Assembly: GCA_015767395.1 (NCBI GenBank) | Contig: JADWMI010000088.1 | Span: forward strand, 1 to 6,599 | Direction: 5' to 3' | Origin: Bacteroidota bacterium | GTDB taxonomy: Bacteria; Bacteroidota; Bacteroidia; Flavobacteriales; Flavobacteriaceae | DNA: 6,599 nt | Shown here: positions 5,922 to 6,599 of the stretch, piece after piece | Layout of the letters: the number at the start of each line of letters is the position of its first letter | Numbering within the stretch: the first letter of the stretch is position 1 | Translations under genes and position numbers: made by a program | The notes under the pieces: model-generated | What the model saw: only the letters and a program-made list of their open reading frames with translations | The model's database searches: none | Told to the model about the DNA's origin: nothing

Positions 5922-6599
5922 TTAATTGTTAGGAACTTTAAGTTGTTTTTGATCTTCAAGGTAAATTTTAAGTCCTATTAAAGCGGCTAATTTTGCTTCT
6001 TCATTTAATACTGCTTGAATTTTTTCAGGTGTGTAATAATTTTTCACAAAATGGGTGTCAAATTTTCCAGTTCTGAAAGCTTCGTGTTCACAAACAAATT
6101 TTCCAAAAGGCAATGTAGTTTTAGCTCCAACTATTTTGTAGTTGTTTATGGCATCAATCATAAGCTGAATTGCTTCATCTCGTGTTTTTCCATAGGTAAT
6201 TAATTTTGATAGCATAGGGTCATAATAAATAGGGATATCCATTCCTTCTTCAAAACCGTTGTCAACTCTAATACCCTTTCCTACAGGAATTTTATAAGTA
6301 CTTAAAAATCCAACACTTGGTAAAAAATTATTCAAAGAATCTTCGGCATATACACGCAGTTCTAACGCATGACCATTAATTTTTAAATCTTTCTGATTGA
6401 TGGTAATAGCTTCTCCACGTGCAATCTTTATTTGCTGTTCTACCAAATCTACTCCTGTAATTAATTCAGTAACAGGATGTTCAACTTGAAGACGTGTATT
6501 CATTTCTAAGAAATAAAAGTTTGAATGACTGTCCACTAAAAACTCTACAGTTCCAGCGCCTAAATAATCACATGATTTTGCAACCAATATGGCAGCTTG
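5922..6599 (-). CDS. accC: Biotin carboxylase subunit of an acyl-CoA carboxylase, C-terminal part (cut by window edge)
   Basis: ATP-dependent carboxylation of biotin on a carrier protein. About 225 C-terminal residues are visible; the 5' part lies beyond the right edge. Coding continues to the last base (reading Q-A-A-I-L), so the TTG at 6585-6587 is an internal leucine codon and not a start. Counting from the first visible residue, GAGTVEF at 14-20 and EMNTRLQVEHPVTE at 32-45 carry the Mg-ATP and catalytic residues: E19, E32, N34, R36 and E40 correspond to E. coli AccC E276, E288, N290, R292 and E296. The later GIRVD holds the R338 equivalent. The C-terminus ends shortly after the carboxylase domain, so there is no fused biotin carrier domain. 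It is followed by the beta subunit after 21 bp, which points to a PCC-type complex rather than the fatty-acid AccABCD set. Confidence 0.94.
   Translation of the reverse strand, partial: QAAILVAKSCDYLGAGTVEFLVDSHSNFYFLEMNTRLQVEHPVTELITGVDLVEQQIKIARGEAITINQKDLKINGHALELRVYAEDSLNNFLPSVGFLSTYKIPVGKGIRVDNGFEEGMDIPIYYDPMLSKLITYGKTRDEAIQLMIDAINNYKIVGAKTTLPFGKFVCEHEAFRTGKFDTHFVKNYYTPEKIQAVLNEEAKLAALIGLKIYLEDQKQLKVPNN

Noticed and set aside
6015..6203. 62-codon plus-strand open frame opposite accC
   Set aside because: Antisense to a conserved biotin carboxylase coding region; no start signals or family resemblance.
6585..6587. TTG as the start of the biotin carboxylase fragment
   Set aside because: Coding continues to the window edge in the conserved segment before GAGTVEF; this is an internal leucine codon.
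1..6599. Mobile element, CRISPR, defence or biosynthetic cassette
   Set aside because: No transposase, integrase, repeat-spacer pattern, terminal inverted repeats or unfamiliar gene cluster is present; all seven genes are conserved core functions.

Overview
This is a low-GC stretch, by eye roughly one third G+C, that looks like a chromosomal housekeeping region from a member of the Bacteroidetes, most likely family Flavobacteriaceae. Three things suggest this. The protein sequences have a flavobacterial flavour (PyrF with the DAKRGD core, the ClpS form with NDDVNTF, the PrmA-ClpS pairing). Shine-Dalgarno sequences are essentially absent. Perfect matches to the Bacteroidetes -7 promoter element TAnnTTTG sit just upstream of most transcription units. 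Genus cannot be decided from the window.

Layout from left to right: (1) pyrF on the minus strand (pyrimidine synthesis). (2) A 75-bp divergent promoter region. (3) A lone DppB/OppB-type ABC transporter permease on the plus strand that must use a TTG start. (4) tpiA (glycolysis), with its own promoter and a textbook intrinsic terminator behind it. (5) prmA (ribosomal protein L11 methyltransferase), then clpS (N-degron adaptor) 23 bp later, with a candidate clpS promoter inside the junction. (6) A 169-bp convergent intergenic region with a terminator hairpin that serves both strands but is better formed on the minus strand. (7) On the minus strand, the end of an operon running accC (biotin carboxylase, cut by the right window edge) then a propionyl-CoA-carboxylase-type carboxyltransferase beta subunit.

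The carboxylase pair works together: biotin carboxylase charges biotin on a carrier protein, and the beta subunit moves the carboxyl group to an acyl-CoA. The carrier protein is not between the two genes and not downstream, so it must lie outside the window. The other genes are metabolically unrelated and are probably neighbours by conserved synteny rather than shared function.

I see no mobile element, CRISPR array, RNA gene, phage gene, toxin or defence cassette, and no novel system. The observations worth a second look are fine-scale: start-codon corrections, promoter and terminator overlaps, an orientation-biased shared terminator, a changed ClpS substrate pocket, a periplasmic insertion in the permease, and two A9 tracts at the start of the carboxylase gene.
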